A DNA stretch of 64,000 nt from Paracoccus yeei ATCC BAA-599 (GTDB taxonomy: Bacteria; Pseudomonadota; Alphaproteobacteria; Rhodobacterales; Rhodobacteraceae): positions 62,001-126,000 of the forward strand of contig NZ_JHWH01000014.1 in NCBI RefSeq assembly GCF_000622145.1, written 5' to 3'. Both the position numbers and the translations under genes were made by a program. The notes beneath the pieces were generated by a model. It was given only the letters and a program-made list of their open reading frames with translations. It searched no databases and was not told the origin of the DNA. Of this stretch, positions 61,804 to 64,000 are shown in pieces (the stretch's first letter is position 1; the number at the start of each line of letters is the position of its first letter).

Positions 61804-61828
61804 GGAACATTCCCGCCCGCTGGGGGTT
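61804..61828 (+). promoter_or_regulatory. Candidate EcfG-type promoter (GGAAC-N16-GGTT)
   Basis: GGAAC 61804-61808, 16 nt, GGTT 61825-61828. The expected start at about 61837 gives a ~24-nt leader containing AAAGGAGG before ATG 61861. The position and leader fit a real promoter well. Confidence 0.55.
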
Positions 61829-61860
61829 GATCCCGGAACGTCGGAGAAAAGGAGGACCTC

Positions 61861-62067
61861 ATGGCCAAAAGCTTCGATCCGCAAGAGGAAAACGAAAAGT
61901 TCAATGTCCAGCAGAAGGCCCAGGACCTGAAGATGGGCAATGCCGATCCGGTCCTGAACCCCAAGCAGATGAAGGGCTCGAACCAGCCCAATGCCGGCGG
62001 CCAGAACCGCGAGGCGGGCGACCGCAAGGCGCGTCAGAACGACCGCGCCACGAACGGCGGCGAATAG
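61861..62067 (+). CDS. Small hydrophilic stress-type protein
   Basis: 68 residues, Asn/Gln/Lys-rich and probably disordered (MAKSFDPQEENEKFNVQQKA through REAGDRKARQNDRATNGGE), with no signal or membrane segment. AAAGGAGG sits 7 nt before the ATG. I do not recognise a named family, but the composition recalls hydrophilin-like small stress proteins. A GGAAC-N16-GGTT element lies just upstream, and the PRC-barrel gene follows 25 bp later. Confidence 0.75.
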   Translation: MAKSFDPQEENEKFNVQQKAQDLKMGNADPVLNPKQMKGSNQPNAGGQNREAGDRKARQNDRATNGGE

Positions 62068-62092
62068 GACCCCCAAGCCAAGGAGCAAACCG

Positions 62093-62389
62093 ATGGATCA
62101 TTCCAACCACGTTCGCCTGCAGGACGACGAACTGACCGATGCCGTGCTGACGGGCGCGACGGTCTACGGTCCCGATGACGACAACCTGGGCCATGTCGCC
62201 CATGTCCACGGTTCGGGCCGCGAGGCCCGCGTGGTGGTCGAGGTCGGGGGCTTTCTGGGGATCGGCAGCAAGCCGGTTGCCGTGCCCGCCGGCCAGCTCG
62301 ACTTCATGCGCGACGAGGCCGGCACCGTCCACGCGGTCAGCACCTGGACCAAGGACCAACTGAAGGACATGCCCGAGCACCGGGACTGA
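62093..62389 (+). CDS. PRC-barrel domain protein
   Basis: 98 residues starting MDHSNHVRLQDDELTDAVLT. GATVYGPDDDNLGHVAHVHG and EVGGFLGIGSKPVAVPAGQL are the typical PRC-barrel pattern. Stand-alone PRC-barrel proteins are common stress-related proteins of unknown function in Alphaproteobacteria. AAGGAGC precedes the ATG. It shares a likely transcript with the 68-aa gene and ends before a bidirectional terminator. Confidence 0.88.
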   Translation: MDHSNHVRLQDDELTDAVLTGATVYGPDDDNLGHVAHVHGSGREARVVVEVGGFLGIGSKPVAVPAGQLDFMRDEAGTVHAVSTWTKDQLKDMPEHRD

Positions 62390-62415
62390 CGGCCATCGCG
62401 AGTAATGGCCATGAA

Positions 62416-62449
62416 AAAGCCCCCGCGCCTATTATGGCGCGGGGGCTTT
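62416..62449. terminator. Bidirectional intrinsic terminator
   Basis: AAAGCCCCCGCGCC, loop TATTAT, GGCGCGGGGGCTTT, a 14-bp stem. The minus strand continues into TTTTT; the plus strand ends CTTTCG. It separates the PRC-barrel gene from the convergent 58-aa gene and can serve both. Confidence 0.9.
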
Positions 62450-62458
62450 CGTCTGGCT

Positions 62459-62635
62459 TCAGGCGGGCGGGTAACGGTCGGGGTCGGTGCCGCCAGGCTG
62501 CTTGCGGTTGGCGTCGGGCCGGTCGTTCGAATCCTCCCGATGGTGCCCGGCGGGATCGATCTGCTGCTGGCGCTGGTCGATCACATTGCCCTTGTGGCGC
62601 AGGTCATCGGTAGTATGCGGCGGATCGTCGGTCAT
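62459..62635 (-). CDS. Small hydrophilic protein of unknown function
   Basis: 58 residues (MTDDPPHTTDDLRHKGNVID, then QRQQQIDPAGHHREDSNDRP), charged, Asp/His/Gln-rich, no signal peptide. ACGGAGA lies 5 nt before the ATG. The composition resembles the tiny proteins at 50.1 and 61.9 kb. It follows the small membrane gene by 17 bp and ends at the shared terminator. Annotation rests on composition and a good SD only. Confidence 0.6.
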   Translation of the reverse strand: MTDDPPHTTDDLRHKGNVIDQRQQQIDPAGHHREDSNDRPDANRKQPGGTDPDRYPPA

Positions 62636-62652
62636 GGCGGTCTCCGTTGAGT

Positions 62653-62928
62653 TCAGGCTGGGTCTTGGGTGTCGGCGCGGCGGGGGCGACCCGCACTGCG
62701 CACCAGATCGGCGATCTTCCAGGTCCAGCCGATCTGGCGCGACCGGTTCGGCCGCAGATAGGCCCAGTTCAACAGGCCGCCTGGCACACCCAGGACGACG
62801 CCGATCACCGCCGCCCAGACGAAGGTCCAGACAGAGACGTAACCCATTGCCAGTCCGGCGATGGCGACCGCGCCCGCGATGCAGGCGACCCAGAGGTGGA
62901 TCAGGAACATGCGCAGAAAGGGGATCAT
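62653..62928 (-). CDS. Small membrane protein, two predicted helices
   Basis: 91 residues starting MIPFLRMFLIHLWVACIAGA. Two membrane segments: WVACIAGAVAIAGLAMGYVS and TFVWAAVIGVVLGVPGGLLN. A basic C-terminal tail follows. I do not recognise a family. AGGAG lies 6 nt before the ATG, which overlaps the glycosidase stop by 4 bp, so translation is coupled to that gene. Confidence 0.72.
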   Translation of the reverse strand: MIPFLRMFLIHLWVACIAGAVAIAGLAMGYVSVWTFVWAAVIGVVLGVPGGLLNWAYLRPNRSRQIGWTWKIADLVRSAGRPRRADTQDPA

Positions 62929-64000
62929 GATGAACTCCTGACAGGATGCAGCATCTTGGAAAACGCGCCGGCGCCGAAGATGTTCCCCGCCGCCGGGCCC
63001 GACAGGCGTGCGATCGCGTGCGCAAGGGCAGGCTCGACCGTACGCGCGCCCCCCGAAGGATCGGCGCCCAGAAGCCCGTTCGGGCACAGACGGTCGTCGT
63101 CCCAGCCCGGGTGGTTGGCGATGGGATACAGGCAGACCCCTTCGACCGGGGCGCCCCGCGCGCGGGCGCGGTCGACCTCGGCCATGACCCAGGCGAACCA
63201 GGATGCGCGGCGCGGCCCCTCGGTCCCGGTCTCGGCGATCAGCAGCGGGCGATCATAGCGGGCCGCGACCTCGACCAGAAGGTCCGACAGCGGGCGGTAA
63301 AGTCCGTGGTCCATGTCGATGGGCGGGCCGCCGTGGATCCACTGGTTGTTCCAGTAATAGTTCAGACCGACGATATCTAGAAAGGACGGATCGCCTCCCA
63401 GTTGCGGCCACATCCGGCCCGAGACCAGCTCGAAGGCCTGGAACTGCGCATCGTGCCAGCCCTGCGCCTCCCACAGAGGGCGGCCGGTCGCGGGGTCGTG
63501 ATGGATGGCGATCAAGGGCTCGCTGTGGACGAAGCGCGCCCGCGGATCGACCGCCCGCAGCTCGGTCATGGCTGCGATGGCGGCGCGGGCAAGCTGGCAT
63601 TTCAGCTCGTAACCCCGGCCTGCGCAGAACGGGTTCAGATAGCGCGCATCGCCCCCCGCCCAAGCGAAAAAGCTGATCTCGTTCACCGGGCACCAGAACG
63701 GGACGGCATCGGTCAGGTCGCGATGGTGCAGCGCCACTGCCCGCGCATAGGCGGCAAAGCGGTTCACGAAGGCGGGCGTCCAGATGTCCAGGTCGTCGGG
63801 CCAGCCATAGTGCAGCAGGTCCCAGACGACCTGCGTTCCGCTGTCGCGCGCCGCCGCCATCATCGGCGTCAGGCTGGAGAAGTCGTAGCGCCCCGGCGCC
63901 GTCTCGATCAGGTGCCAGCGCGCGCCGTCCCGGCAGGCGCGGATGCCCAACCCGGCAAGCTGGCGGTAATCCTGCGCGGCGTGGCGGTCGTGCCCGACGG
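62925..64000 (-). CDS. Clan-A glycoside hydrolase (GH1/GH5-like), 5' end beyond window
   Basis: At least 358 residues; the frame is still open at the window's right edge, so the N-terminus lies outside. A TIM-barrel clan-A glycosidase: acid/base Glu in FWCPVNEISFFAWAGGDARY, nucleophile Glu in RPLLIAETGTEGPRRASWFA, and DIVGLNYYWNNQWIHGG between them. Family 1-like glycosidases are the best fit; sugar specificity is unknown, and no signal peptide can be judged. It overlaps the downstream membrane gene by 4 bp. Confidence 0.82.
   Translation of the reverse strand, partial: VGHDRHAAQDYRQLAGLGIRACRDGARWHLIETAPGRYDFSSLTPMMAAARDSGTQVVWDLLHYGWPDDLDIWTPAFVNRFAAYARAVALHHRDLTDAVPFWCPVNEISFFAWAGGDARYLNPFCAGRGYELKCQLARAAIAAMTELRAVDPRARFVHSEPLIAIHHDPATGRPLWEAQGWHDAQFQAFELVSGRMWPQLGGDPSFLDIVGLNYYWNNQWIHGGPPIDMDHGLYRPLSDLLVEVAARYDRPLLIAETGTEGPRRASWFAWVMAEVDRARARGAPVEGVCLYPIANHPGWDDDRLCPNGLLGADPSGGARTVEPALAHAIARLSGPAAGNIFGAGAFSKMLHPVRSSS

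Overview
The window is about 64 kb of GC-rich chromosomal DNA. It looks like a Rhodobacteraceae alphaproteobacterium, probably Paracoccus or a close relative. This rests on base composition, a motB-flgE-flgK-flgL-flgI flagellar block, a DUF2125 protein, an HWE-family histidine kinase, and a surE-pcm-lysM/M23 cluster. It is inference from gene content; no rRNA or other taxonomic marker is present. I see no tRNA, rRNA, insertion sequence, prophage or CRISPR array. Genes are dense, and ATGA-type 4-bp overlaps are common.

Layout. 0-6 kb: end of an SDR gene, a FemAB/GNAT-like acyltransferase, a TIGR02186 plus TauE/SafE pair, then surE-pcm and a degenerate LysM/M23 (NlpD-like) lipoprotein. 6-12 kb: flagellar P-ring, hook-filament junction, hook and stator genes, all on the minus strand. 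12-16.5 kb: a Pqi lipid-transport operon with PqiA split into two genes. 16.5-24.7 kb: flavin reductase, IMPase-family phosphatase, PmbA, DUF2125 protein, crotonase, ahcY, a secreted hypothetical and glucokinase. 24.8-31.2 kb: tamA-tamB. 31.4-34.7 kb: a marR-emrB-emrA type efflux operon with two operator palindromes. 34.7-36.6 kb: chrA, a frameshifted small membrane gene and a CsbD gene. 36.9-44.8 kb: ftsK, an aminotransferase (DapC-like), amidase, UbiH-family hydroxylase, lolA and an SLT-type lipoprotein. 44.9-45.8 kb: an unrecognised 291-aa gene of lower GC. 45.9-48.7 kb: modE-modA-modB-modC with a ModE-like box. 48.8-53.7 kb: acetyl-CoA acetyltransferase, a 55-aa gene, and an overlapping catalase-family / FdhF-YdeP molybdoenzyme pair. 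53.8-59.3 kb: a tetR-led quaternary-amine ABC transporter operon ending in a P5C-reductase-like gene, broken by an in-frame amber codon, and an ornithine-cyclodeaminase-family gene. 59.4-62.9 kb: an HWE histidine kinase and a group of small stress-type proteins (DUF892/YciE, PRC-barrel, tiny hydrophilic proteins). The right edge holds a clan-A glycoside hydrolase that runs off the window.

The most interesting thread is regulatory. Several short intergenic spacers carry GGAAC-N16/17-GGTT or -CGTT, close to the EcfG general-stress sigma-factor consensus of Alphaproteobacteria. They lie ahead of a CsbD gene, a catalase-family gene, a tiny hydrophilic gene with a PRC-barrel partner, lolA, and a divergent pair (secreted hypothetical and glucokinase). 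An HWE-family kinase, the family that often feeds the PhyR/EcfG pathway, is in the same window. This suggests a dispersed general stress response regulon, still to be tested. Other points of note are the amber-interrupted P5C-reductase-like gene inside a betaine-type transport operon, the paired MarR operators, a 12-bp perfect inverted repeat ahead of the tetR gene, five ~100-residue repeats in TamB, and the low-GC orphan gene.
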